A DNA stretch of 32,045 bases, from the IMG/VR virus record IMGVR_UViG_3300035698_001486, positions 1-32,045 of that record. One strand, written 5' to 3'. The notes under the pieces were generated by a model. It had not been told where the DNA came from and did no database searches. It worked only from the letters and a program-made list of their open reading frames with translations. Shown in pieces: positions 24,551-30,279 of the stretch. The position numbers and the translations under genes are program-made. The DNA is from a virus. How positions within the stretch are numbered: position 1 is the stretch's first letter; every line of letters starts with the position of its first letter.

Positions 24551-24757
24551 AGTTACACGGTATCCTTTCTTAAGTAGCTTAAAAATATATACTTAAAATA
24601 GTTTAACATGTTTATACTAATGTTGTTTAATATATATAAATACATATATATAATAGACTTATAGAAAAAACACCATAAGTTCAATACGTGTAACTTGTGT
24701 AACTTTGTGTAACTGAACTTATGGCATATAACATATACCGTGTAACTTGTGTAATGT
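24551..24757. repeat. GTGTAACTT iterons with inverted partner
   Basis: Copies start at 24688, 24697, 24707, 24740 and (degenerate) 24749, spaced 9-10 bp within each group. An inverted copy AGTTACACGGTA (24551-24562) is a perfect 12-bp complement of TACCGTGTAACT (24736-24747). Three copies lie between the arms CCATAAGTTCA (24673-24683) and TGAACTTATGG (24714-24724), themselves an 11-bp perfect inverted repeat. Confidence 0.78.
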
Positions 24758-24783
24758 GGAACCGGTATTCTTAACGATTTTTT

Positions 24784-24804
24784 GTAAGTTCAATTTGAAC
24801 TTAT
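24784..24804. repeat. Variant copy of the dispersed palindrome (1-base spacer)
   Basis: Perfect arms GTAAGTTCAA and TTGAACTTAT, separated by only one base (T). The arms are intact, so the spacing difference of two bases is probably a deletion in the loop. Confidence 0.8.
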
Positions 24805-24819
24805 GAATATGTTATATCT

Positions 24820-24847
24820 CACATGTTAGGTTTCACATGTTAGGTTT
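24820..24847. repeat. 14-bp tandem direct repeat
   Basis: CACATGTTAGGTTT occurs twice head to tail (24820-24833 and 24834-24847). The core ATGTTAGG also occurs at about 23706, 23748 and 24491, so five copies lie in the control region, pointing to a second class of protein-binding site. Confidence 0.75.
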
Positions 24848-24961
24848 ATTGCTTATTTTGGATTTTAATGGGTTCGTTTGGGATTTTGGTATACGGTTGC
24901 ATAAGTTCAATAAAATGCCGTCTTGACCCATTGGAACGGCTTATATAAGGTAAAATAGTTA

Positions 24962-24990
24962 TTGACATGATTATTATAATATGTTATAAT
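24962..24990 (+). promoter_or_regulatory. Consensus promoter of the rightward early operon
   Basis: TTGACA (24962-24967) and TATAAT (24985-24990) are exactly 17 bases apart, a perfect consensus. The sequence around the -10 (ATGTTATAATA) is the same as in the leftward promoter at 23513-23541. A half-site of the dispersed palindrome lies upstream (24901-24910) and another downstream (25049-25058). The start would be near 24997. Confidence 0.9.
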
Positions 24991-25024
24991 AAGATAATCA
25001 AAAAATACCAAATATCGAGGGATA

Positions 25025-25246
25025 TTGAATAATTCCACAATTAACAAATTGAACTTACAATCCTATACAAAACATCCTGCCTACATTTGGGAGTTAATCC
25101 CAAATTCCCATCCTGCAATAATATCCTCGTACCACAATATCCCTAATGCTAACATGTTACATATGTTGTGTAACATAGACTCCACAGCTTGCCTGTGTTG
25201 GGCGACTAGTGGAATTAACCTTGTTAAAACAGGAGGTACAAAATGA
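25025..25246 (+). CDS. First gene of the early operon, unknown (TTG start)
   Basis: A 73-codon frame from TTG 25025, seven bases after CGAGGG, directly behind the early promoter. Its TGA overlaps the ATG of the next gene (ATGA), which supports translation. The sequence is rich in Asn, Ser, His and Cys and ends in a segment CLCWATSGINLVKTGG. I do not recognise it. The leader and start codon are weak, so it could be a translated leader rather than a functional protein. A palindrome half-site lies in its first codons (25049-25058). Confidence 0.5.
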   Translation: MNNSTINKLNLQSYTKHPAYIWELIPNSHPAIISSYHNIPNANMLHMLCNIDSTACLCWATSGINLVKTGGTK

Positions 25247-25461
25247 AAGACAACACGAAAGTTAGAGTCTCAAATATTCCCGCATGTGATTACTGCGGGG
25301 AGCAGGAGATTACGTTTCACCACCGTAACACAAAAGTCGAGGCTAAATATGATGCTATGTCACATTCAGGTCATTGGGCATATATGTGTGAACAGCACTT
25401 CCAACAACATGGTGTTGGATTAGGTTTAGGTAAGGGCCAAGAACTTATACCAGTAGTTTAA
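25243..25461 (+). CDS. Small zinc-binding-type phage protein
   Basis: A 72-aa protein with GGAGGTACAAA before ATG 25243. It has C15-x2-C18 (PACDYCGE), His-26/27, then MCEQHFQQH with C49 and H52, and ends in GVGLGLGKGQELIP. The arrangement (CxxC near the N-terminus, CExHF near the C-terminus, then a Gly-Leu-Gly-rich tail) is that of a small zinc-ribbon protein I recall from many phage genomes, where function is unknown. Metal binding is predicted from the Cys and His spacing. Confidence 0.82.
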   Translation: MKDNTKVRVSNIPACDYCGEQEITFHHRNTKVEAKYDAMSHSGHWAYMCEQHFQQHGVGLGLGKGQELIPVV

Positions 25462-25475
25462 TTGAAGAATGTTTC

Positions 25476-25498
25476 ATAAGTTCAAACATTGAACTTAT
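25476..25498. repeat. Copy of the 23-bp dispersed palindrome
   Basis: Perfect arms ATAAGTTCAA and TTGAACTTAT flank ACA. It lies between the stop at 25461 and the GGAGG ribosome binding site (25509-25513) of the gene starting at 25519. Confidence 0.9.
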
Positions 25499-25518
25499 AC
25501 CCAAATATGGAGGCTAAA

Positions 25519-25698
25519 ATGAATGAGATAGTTAAGATACTTATGGAAAGAGATAACATGTCAGAGGAAGGTGCTCGTGCACTTGTGGAACAGGCTCATG
25601 ATGATATGATGGTTAGACTCGGAGCTGGAGAAATGCCGTATGATATATGTTCAGAATGGTTTGGACTTGAGCCCGATTACATAGATTATCTTATATAA
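25519..25698 (+). CDS. Small acidic protein, conserved-type
   Basis: A 59-aa protein. The start is ATG 25519 because GGAGG lies five bases upstream; earlier candidate starts lie in the palindrome. Helical and acidic (ILMERDNMSEEGARALVEQA), ending in WFGLEPDYIDYLI, a motif I recall from small uncharacterised phage proteins with a GLEPDYL-like end. No metal-binding or catalytic residues. Confidence 0.78.
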   Translation: MNEIVKILMERDNMSEEGARALVEQAHDDMMVRLGAGEMPYDICSEWFGLEPDYIDYLI

Positions 25699-25708
25699 CG
25701 GAGGTAGG

Positions 25709-25807
25709 ATGAAAGTGTACTTATGTTATGCTATTGTTATATTTGTAGGTTTGGTTTTATATGATGCAGGGAAGAAGTTATATAGGAGGTATAAAACATA
25801 TGAATGA
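25709..25807 (+). CDS. 32-aa single-pass membrane micro-protein
   Basis: A 32-codon frame from ATG 25709 with GGAGGTAGG upstream. Residues 3-19 (VYLCYAIVIFVGLVLYD) are one hydrophobic helix, followed by a basic tail (KKLYRRYK). Its TGA overlaps the ATG of the next gene by eight bases. Small basic-tailed membrane proteins occur often in phage early regions, with mostly unknown roles. Confidence 0.65.
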   Translation: MKVYLCYAIVIFVGLVLYDAGKKLYRRYKTYE

Positions 25808-26240
25808 TATTAAGAGACAGATAGCTAGAGAGAAGGATAATGTACGTTATAACCTAGAAGGTGGAAGTAAGATGTATGATTCTGCTATGAAGAAACTTCG
25901 TTCCATTAATGTATTAGTTAACAAAACAAGTGGTAATGTGGTACAGGATCAACTTCAACTAATTACGAAGTCTTTGGGATTAACAACCCCAAATCCGAAT
26001 GCTGAGCAAATAATGGTATTGTTTAAACAAATCCACACCCTGATACTGAAGTATAAAACAACAACACCTCATTATGCGAAGTATAGGACATTCACAGGTC
26101 AGACTTTCGGGATTGAATTAAACGCACCTTCGACTCATGCCACTAGGCAGAAGTTTATGCAGCTCGGAACAGAGTGTGAGATATTGGGTGTATTCAATAT
26201 GAGCTCCGATAAGTACCATAGGAGCTTGACTTCAGTATAA
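25800..26240 (+). CDS. Early-region protein of unknown function
   Basis: A 146-aa protein with AGGAGG about ten bases before ATG 25800; the longer frame from 25761 covers that site. Mostly helical and basic (MNDIKRQIAREKDNVRYN, ATRQKFMQLGTECE), with a Thr/Pro-rich stretch near residue 85. A perfect palindrome (26243-26254) follows its stop codon. No recognised domain. Confidence 0.78.
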   Translation: MNDIKRQIAREKDNVRYNLEGGSKMYDSAMKKLRSINVLVNKTSGNVVQDQLQLITKSLGLTTPNPNAEQIMVLFKQIHTLILKYKTTTPHYAKYRTFTGQTFGIELNAPSTHATRQKFMQLGTECEILGVFNMSSDKYHRSLTSV

Positions 26241-26242
26241 CA

Positions 26243-26254
26243 CCGCTTAAGCGG
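26243..26254. other. 12-bp perfect palindrome CCGCTTAAGCGG
   Basis: A self-complementary site right after the gene ending at 26240 and before the gene at 26270. As RNA it has no room for a loop unless the inner bases open. It may be a restriction or protein-binding site or a small hairpin. No T-run follows, so it is not a terminator. Confidence 0.5.
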
Positions 26255-26269
26255 AAGGGTTAATTTAAC

Positions 26270-26461
26270 ATGGAAATTAAAATATCTGATATAGACATAG
26301 ATTTTGCTTATAATGAGATTTACATGGATAATATGAGTAAGTTAATGTTTGAGTATGAAACTCATTTTGATTTAGATGGCTTAAGTGGAGTTATTAAGAT
26401 ATTAGCTGGAGAGATAATACTGTTAAAAGAACAAGTAGCTGAGTTAAAAGCTAAGCCATAA
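26270..26461 (+). CDS. Small acidic helical protein
   Basis: A 63-aa protein with GGAAGGG upstream (spacing is long) before ATG 26270. Acidic N-terminal half (ISDIDIDFAYNEIYMD), then a leucine-rich helix (LDGLSGVIKILAGEIILLKEQ) that could be a coiled coil. Its TAA stop (26459-26461) lies inside the next palindrome copy. Function unknown. Confidence 0.72.
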   Translation: MEIKISDIDIDFAYNEIYMDNMSKLMFEYETHFDLDGLSGVIKILAGEIILLKEQVAELKAKP

Positions 26462-26480
26462 GTTCAATAGTTGAACTTAT
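26458..26480. repeat. Copy of the 23-bp dispersed palindrome
   Basis: Perfect arms ATAAGTTCAA and TTGAACTTAT flank TAG. It contains the stop codon of the preceding gene and ends ten bases before the GGGGGG ribosome binding site of the next gene. Confidence 0.92.
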
Positions 26481-26500
26481 GAGACAGAAAGGGGGGCAAA

Positions 26501-26662
26501 ATGACACATGTTAATTGTCGAAACTGTAGCGAGAGGAAGTATGAGAATTGTATTAAATGTGAGAAGGTTACAAGTCTTAGAAGTAGAAGAAAGGAGAGAC
26601 AACTTAGATGGCATATGGAAATGAGCTTACGAGGGACGAGGATATTCAAGGTGACAGCTTGA
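26501..26662 (+). CDS. 53-aa zinc-ribbon micro-protein
   Basis: A 53-codon frame from ATG 26501, four bases after AAAGGGGGGC. It has two CxxC pairs (C6-x2-C9 and C17-x2-C20), which could hold one zinc, then a strongly basic stretch (SLRSRRKERQLR). It overlaps the next gene by 55 bases in another frame. Its tail beyond residue 35 is read in the overlap and may be non-conserved. Function unknown, nucleic-acid binding is plausible. Confidence 0.68.
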   Translation: MTHVNCRNCSERKYENCIKCEKVTSLRSRRKERQLRWHMEMSLRGTRIFKVTA

Positions 26663-26889
26663 GTTTAAACGAGAGAGTTAAACTAAATCGGGAGTTAGAT
26701 GTCATAACTCCCGATTGTGATAATTGCACTTACAAGCTAGACCTTGAGTGGTTGAAGAAGCGGATGATGATGAAGAACTCCGATGCCTCCAAACGGTGGA
26801 GGAATCAGGCTTTCTATTGGAAGAGACTATATCATAGGGGGTTAGAGAATGAAAAAGTACATAGTTTTAATGAGAATGAGAAAAGATGA
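26608..26889 (+). CDS. Early-region protein with one CxxC pair
   Basis: A 93-aa protein with AAGGAGAG upstream of ATG 26608 (about eleven bases). Residues 37-40 (CDNC) are a CxxC pair in a small metal-binding-like segment (DVITPDCDNCTYKLDLEW). The rest is basic and helical with several Met (KKRMMMKNSDASKRW). It overlaps the genes on both sides out of frame. Function unknown. Confidence 0.72.
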   Translation: MAYGNELTRDEDIQGDSLSLNERVKLNRELDVITPDCDNCTYKLDLEWLKKRMMMKNSDASKRWRNQAFYWKRLYHRGLENEKVHSFNENEKR

Positions 26890-27202
26890 AGAACCGAGGA
26901 TGCTTAAGGAATACGATTCCGAGGGTGTTGCGTCTTCGTTAGCACAGAGGCTTTATAAGAAACTCAGTCCTCAGATGGTGGGGGTTATCATGCATAACAC
27001 ACGAGCTGTTTTATCTTGTGATAGGTACTCGGTTGTGGTTAAGCTGGAGAGCTTGTGCCCACATGCTAACGTACAAATGTTTTGGTCTTTCGTTAAGCAA
27101 GACCTAGTCGCAAAATGTGAAGACTGTAACAAAACAATGCCTCTTATAACTGATGGTGCGATAACAACTGTTATAGGGGTTGTTGAGGAGGAATACGCAT
27201 GA
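26849..27202 (+). CDS. Early-region protein with Cys/His cluster
   Basis: A 117-aa protein with GGGGG upstream of ATG 26849, overlapping the previous gene by 41 bases. Residues 70-93 carry C70-x-H72 and C90-x2-C93 (KCEDCNKTM), a possible zinc knuckle. The N-terminal part is alpha/beta (YIVLMRMRKDEEPRML, VGVIMHNTRAVLSC). Its TGA overlaps the next ATG (ATGA). Not a recognised family. Confidence 0.75.
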   Translation: MKKYIVLMRMRKDEEPRMLKEYDSEGVASSLAQRLYKKLSPQMVGVIMHNTRAVLSCDRYSVVVKLESLCPHANVQMFWSFVKQDLVAKCEDCNKTMPLITDGAITTVIGVVEEEYA

Positions 27203-27372
27203 GTAAAATAAATGTTTTAGATATGATAATTGCTGACTGTGAGCAGGATGTTATAAACTTTGACGGTAAGCCTTTTAATGGTAAAACCCTCGGTGAATTA
27301 CATGGGATACTTGAAGCCAAAATACTGGCACTTGCAAAGATTATTAAGGAGGATTTAAATGAAAAAAGGTGA
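27199..27372 (+). CDS. Small conserved-type early protein (57 aa)
   Basis: A 57-codon frame from ATG 27199 with GAGGAGG upstream, overlapping the stop of the previous gene. The segment INFDGKPFNGKTLGELHGIL, then AKILALAKIIKE, is a short FDGxPFxG motif followed by a helix that I recall from small uncharacterised phage proteins. It overlaps the next gene by 14 bases. Confidence 0.72.
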   Translation: MSKINVLDMIIADCEQDVINFDGKPFNGKTLGELHGILEAKILALAKIIKEDLNEKR

Positions 27373-27922
27373 TACAGTACAAAAGATGATACAACACCCA
27401 CCAACTGAAGTACTAGCACGTGGATTCGTGTCTAATGATACTGCTAAAGCTTGGGTGATGAAACAAATGCAAAGTACCTACGGCAAATTCATACCCTATG
27501 AGATAGTTCCTGATAAAGTAAACGAGGGTAGACTAATGGTACAAGCTAAAGACGCTTACGTCACCACCCAGACAGCACAAGTCATGTGGGTTGTAGTAAA
27601 CGAGATAGCTATTCAGTTGGATGATGCGAGTTTTCAAGTACTTGATTTAGAGGAAACTAAAAAGTGGACTGTTATTAAAACAGCACCCGTACCAAAATAC
27701 CAAACATCGGTAGATCACATGTCAGATGATGAGCTCAAAAACTCGATTGATATTTTAAGGAGGACTAGAGTACCCTCAGCTGGGATGGTGAGGACATCAC
27801 GTAAAACTAAAACACGAAAGCCAAGTATGCCAAAGATAGACAAAAACGACCCAGTAGCACTCGCACTAGCTAAACTTGACCCAAAAGCCAAAGCTGCACT
27901 CATGGCAAAGTTGGGGATGTAG
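27359..27922 (+). CDS. Early-region protein of unknown function
   Basis: A 187-aa protein with AAGGAGG before ATG 27359. Residues 1-110 are alpha/beta (VLARGFVSNDTAKAWVMKQM, MVQAKDAYVTTQTAQVMWVV). The C-terminal 60 residues are a basic, disordered stretch (RTSRKTKTRKPSMPKIDK) ending in helix LAKLDPKAKAALMAKLGM, similar in style to the end of the protein at 23901-24230. It could bind nucleic acid through the basic tail. Its stop overlaps the GTG start of the next gene. Confidence 0.78.
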   Translation: MKKGDTVQKMIQHPPTEVLARGFVSNDTAKAWVMKQMQSTYGKFIPYEIVPDKVNEGRLMVQAKDAYVTTQTAQVMWVVVNEIAIQLDDASFQVLDLEETKKWTVIKTAPVPKYQTSVDHMSDDELKNSIDILRRTRVPSAGMVRTSRKTKTRKPSMPKIDKNDPVALALAKLDPKAKAALMAKLGM

Positions 27923-28101
27923 TGCCAAAGTTCAACACATGCCGAGTATGTGGCATATGTCTCAGACAATTCTGGGCAGAAGATGACATACATGCAAGTA
28001 GGATGCTTACAATACATAAGCATCATGATCATAAGGAGAAATCTAATGGATATGGAGAAACATGCGAAGATGGAGATGATAGAGTTAAACCCGCCTCTTG
28101 A
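27922..28101 (+). CDS. 59-aa Cys/His micro-protein (GTG start)
   Basis: A 59-codon frame from GTG 27922, which shares its first base with the TAG of the previous gene (TAGTG), with GGGGAT upstream. It has C7-x2-C10-x2-C13 (TCRVCGIC), then H24, H32, H34, H35 and H37, all typical metal ligands, and a polar C-terminal end. It overlaps the next gene by 56 bases out of frame. The density and spacing of Cys and His make chance unlikely. Function unknown. Confidence 0.62.
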   Translation: MPKFNTCRVCGICLRQFWAEDDIHASRMLTIHKHHDHKEKSNGYGETCEDGDDRVKPAS

Positions 28102-28267
28102 GCTTAAGAGGGAGAAGACACAAAGGCTTGCTGATTTGTTATACCCACTTATATCATGTAAATTCTACACCGAGTGTGTTATGTTAAGGTGTGATGATTG
28201 TACTTATTTCAAAGAACATGTGTATGACATAGCAGAGCAGTTAATAGAACATGTGGAGTTGGTATGA
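28046..28267 (+). CDS. 73-aa Cys-rich early protein
   Basis: The start is ATG 28046 with AGGAG seven bases upstream; the longer frame from 27950 runs against the overlapping gene. C38, C44, C49 and C52 (ISCKFYTECVMLRCDDC) form a compact Cys cluster, followed by an acidic helix (VYDIAEQLIEHVELV). The stop overlaps the next ATG (ATGA). It may bind zinc or an iron-sulfur cluster. Family not recognised. Confidence 0.74.
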   Translation: MDMEKHAKMEMIELNPPLELKREKTQRLADLLYPLISCKFYTECVMLRCDDCTYFKEHVYDIAEQLIEHVELV

Positions 28268-28407
28268 AGTCTGCTGTTTTCGCCTTCAAGTTTAACACCA
28301 CACCGAGGAAGTGTGTAGTATGTGGGAAGAAGTATAAGCCAAAAGCACCAGTTCAGAAGTATTGTAATAAATGCAGAGAGTTAGTTAAAAATAGGAGGGT
28401 AAGATAA
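28264..28407 (+). CDS. 47-aa zinc-ribbon micro-protein
   Basis: A 47-codon frame from ATG 28264, overlapping the previous stop, ending with TAA 28405-28407 which overlaps the next ATG (TAATG). C17-x2-C20 and C34-x2-C37 (CVVCGKKYKP, YCNKCREL) form a zinc-ribbon of the ribosomal L37ae or MJ0042-like kind, with a very basic surround. Nucleic-acid binding is plausible. Function unknown. Confidence 0.7.
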   Translation: MKSAVFAFKFNTTPRKCVVCGKKYKPKAPVQKYCNKCRELVKNRRVR

Positions 28408-28685
28408 TGTTTAATTCAGAATTCAGATGTAAATGTGGGAGTCAGAAGTTCCATGACATCCCAGTAGTTGAGCGAGGTGTTGACTCCTGTGAATGGGATA
28501 TAGCATACACAGAATGTACCAAATGTGGGGAGAGGTATGACCCCGACACAGCAGAAAAAATTGGCTGTAAGACAGAAGTCTTCTCCCGAGTGACTGGTTT
28601 TTATAGACCAGTCCAAACTTGGAATAAAGGTAAGACGGAGGAGTTTAAGGATAGGAAATCTTTTAAACACGGGAAGGCGGAGTGA
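28407..28685 (+). CDS. Stand-alone NrdD-type C-terminal glycyl-radical domain protein
   Basis: A 92-aa protein starting at ATG 28407 with AGGAGGG upstream. Residues 55-85 (KTEVFSRVTGFYRPVQ, then TWNKGKTEEFKDRKSF) match the C-terminus of anaerobic (class III) ribonucleotide reductase NrdD, where the Gly of RVTGYY-type motifs carries the glycyl radical; here G64 is the candidate. C37-x2-C40 with C8 and C10 could be the NrdD-type zinc site. The catalytic ~500-600 residues are absent and no frameshift or neighbouring NrdD fragment is visible. It may be a split subunit or a repair domain like GrcA for pyruvate formate-lyase, or a decayed gene. Confidence 0.68.
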   Translation: MFNSEFRCKCGSQKFHDIPVVERGVDSCEWDIAYTECTKCGERYDPDTAEKIGCKTEVFSRVTGFYRPVQTWNKGKTEEFKDRKSFKHGKAE

Positions 28686-29134
28686 TGAGCTTACACAGAG
28701 TAGATGCTAAAGAAGAAAGCAATGGGGATAAGATTCGGGTGCTTAAGAAGATTAAACAGTATGAATACGATTGCATGGAAGTTTATGCAACAGGAACAAG
28801 AGAAAATATCGAAGCACTCACTTGGGCAATAGCTAAGCTGAAGGAACAGGAGAAGGAGATATGTGAATGGATAAAGGGGAATGACCCGATGGGGAACTGG
28901 GGCAACTTATTCAACTCTCACTTCTATCGCAAGGATGTAGCTAATGCAAAGATAAATAAACTCCAAGCCAAACTCGATGCGTTACCTACGAAGGATGAGA
29001 TAGCTGAGGTTATGAACGAGTTTGTGTTTGTCGGCTCACACAAGACAGGAGTCATGTTACTTAGTGAAACCAGAGATAAGATAGCAACCGCACTACACAA
29101 AAGGATGGTAAACAATGAAGAAAAAACACCCTAG
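28685..29134 (+). CDS. Early-region coiled-coil protein
   Basis: A 149-aa protein from ATG 28685; GTG 28682 is an alternative. GGAAGG lies about seven bases upstream. Almost entirely helical and charged (KIKQYEYDCMEVYATGTRE, ALTWAIAKLKEQEKEICEW, AKINKLQAKLDALPTKDEI). No catalytic motif. It overlaps the stop of the gene before it and the start of the basic micro-gene after it. Function unknown. Confidence 0.76.
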   Translation: MSLHRVDAKEESNGDKIRVLKKIKQYEYDCMEVYATGTRENIEALTWAIAKLKEQEKEICEWIKGNDPMGNWGNLFNSHFYRKDVANAKINKLQAKLDALPTKDEIAEVMNEFVFVGSHKTGVMLLSETRDKIATALHKRMVNNEEKTP

Positions 29135-29219
29135 TAAATATGAACCCCATCAAGGTAACAAAGAGAAGGCTAGAAGACGTAGTAAAAAGGAGAATAAGAA
29201 TGAAACAAAAAACGGATAA
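29115..29219 (+). CDS. 34-aa very basic micro-protein
   Basis: A 34-codon frame from ATG 29115 (AAGGATGG upstream), overlapping the genes on both sides. More than a third of residues are Lys or Arg (KKKHPSKYEPHQ, KARRRSKKENK). It may bind nucleic acid or simply be a short overlapping frame. The ribosome binding site of the radical SAM gene lies inside it, so translation here may help load ribosomes for that gene. Confidence 0.45.
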   Translation: MKKKHPSKYEPHQGNKEKARRRSKKENKNETKNG

Positions 29220-30279
29220 ATGGAACATGGATGGGTGTAAGCTCCTATGGCATATGCCTAGGGTAGAAGCTCACTTCAAACATAAAGAAAGAATAGCCCC
29301 TTTACACATCGACATGGCATGCACGAAGTTATGTAATGCCTCATGCGTTTACTGCTATGGGATAAAACAAAACATGTCGGGTGCAACGCTATCCCGTGAA
29401 CCCCTCCTCGACCTATTCCGAACTGCACATCAGCTCGGTGTTAAGTCTATCACAATGACAGGAGACGGTGAGAACACCTTAAACCCCCACATGTATGATG
29501 CATTAGAGCTCGGGAAAAAGAAAGGACTCGATCTAGGACTAGCAACCAACGGGATAGCGTTAGATGTGGAGAAAATAAGAAAGCTAGTAAGCACCTGCAC
29601 ATGGCTTCGCTTCAATTTGTCAGCCATAGGCTCGGAGGGTTATAAATCCATACACGGTGTCCCTCAGTGGGAGCGTGTGCAGGCCAATATCGACACCGCA
29701 GTTAGGATTAACGAGGAGCTAGGAAGTCCTTGCACCATAGGACTTCAGATGGTTCTCATCCCTGAAGCGTTAGAATACGTTATCCCCGAAGCTGCATGGG
29801 CTGTGAGCACGGGAGTCGATTACTTCGTGGTTAAACAATTCTCTGATCCTGGAAACGAGGAAATGAGTCAGTTTGACCTTAAATGGTATGATGATGATGT
29901 TCTCAAAAGTACGTTGGAGACTGCGGAGTCTCTCTCTAACGAGAAAACTCAAATTGTGATTAAATGGGCTAGGATAGATCAAAAAGGAAAGAGACCATAT
30001 AATCAATGCTATGACGCACCTCTTTTATTCCAAATATCTGGGAATGGGAAGTGTTATCCTTGTGGGTACTTATTCGGGGATGATAGGTATTGCTATGGTG
30101 ATTTGAATACACAATCTCTAGCTGAAATATTAGCCTCCGAACATTACTGGAAGCTGATAGAATACATGCAGAAGTATTTCAACGTACATAAAGACTGCAT
30201 GGGATGTTGTAGACACGATGGAACGAATCAATTTATGGAGGAATATCTCAATCCTCCAGATCATTTGAATTTTATTTAA
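29200..30279 (+). CDS. Radical SAM enzyme with SPASM-like C-terminus
   Basis: A 359-aa protein. The start is ATG 29200 with AGGAG seven bases upstream. The [4Fe-4S] motif is C45-x3-C49-x2-C52 (CNASCVYCYG); TMTGDGENTLNP (residues 86-96) is the GGE-type SAM-binding strand of the family. The C-terminal part has extra Cys (QCYDAPLLF, GKCYPCGYLFGD, KDCMGCC), a SPASM or twitch-type auxiliary cluster region. Such enzymes modify peptides, sugars or nucleotides by radical chemistry. Here it precedes a glycosyltransferase and a TPP-dependent E1 subunit, so a sugar or surface-glycan substrate is the likeliest guess. It could also act on a peptide. Confidence 0.9.
   Translation: MKQKTDKWNMDGCKLLWHMPRVEAHFKHKERIAPLHIDMACTKLCNASCVYCYGIKQNMSGATLSREPLLDLFRTAHQLGVKSITMTGDGENTLNPHMYDALELGKKKGLDLGLATNGIALDVEKIRKLVSTCTWLRFNLSAIGSEGYKSIHGVPQWERVQANIDTAVRINEELGSPCTIGLQMVLIPEALEYVIPEAAWAVSTGVDYFVVKQFSDPGNEEMSQFDLKWYDDDVLKSTLETAESLSNEKTQIVIKWARIDQKGKRPYNQCYDAPLLFQISGNGKCYPCGYLFGDDRYCYGDLNTQSLAEILASEHYWKLIEYMQKYFNVHKDCMGCCRHDGTNQFMEEYLNPPDHLNFI

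Larger units (their letters stand above)
24231..25024. other. Non-coding region with iterons and AT-rich tracts; candidate replication origin
   Basis: About 790 bp without a credible gene on either strand. It holds a terminator (24291-24317), at least six full, degenerate or half copies of the dispersed palindrome (24335-24359, 24360-24382, 24384-24393, 24673-24724, 24784-24804, 24901-24910), five head-to-tail GTGTAACTT-type units (24688-24757) with an inverted copy at 24551-24558, a very AT-rich stretch (about 24580-24670), a 14-bp tandem repeat (24820-24847) and a consensus promoter. Iterons beside an AT-rich tract are typical of phage and plasmid origins. The function is inferred. Confidence 0.6.

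Noticed and set aside
24231-25024. A tRNA or small structured RNA gene in the non-coding region
   Set aside because: No cloverleaf with GTTCRA-type T-loop and matching acceptor stem was found; the GTTCAA strings belong to the dispersed palindrome.
23448-26480. CRISPR array made of the TTCAA-type repeats
   Set aside because: The repeats are palindromes scattered at irregular distances, with no regular spacers and no cas genes.
27950-28045. Longer N-terminus for the gene at 28046-28267
   Set aside because: The AGGAG site sits just before ATG 28046, and the upstream part is occupied by another coding frame (27922-28101) with metal-ligand spacing.
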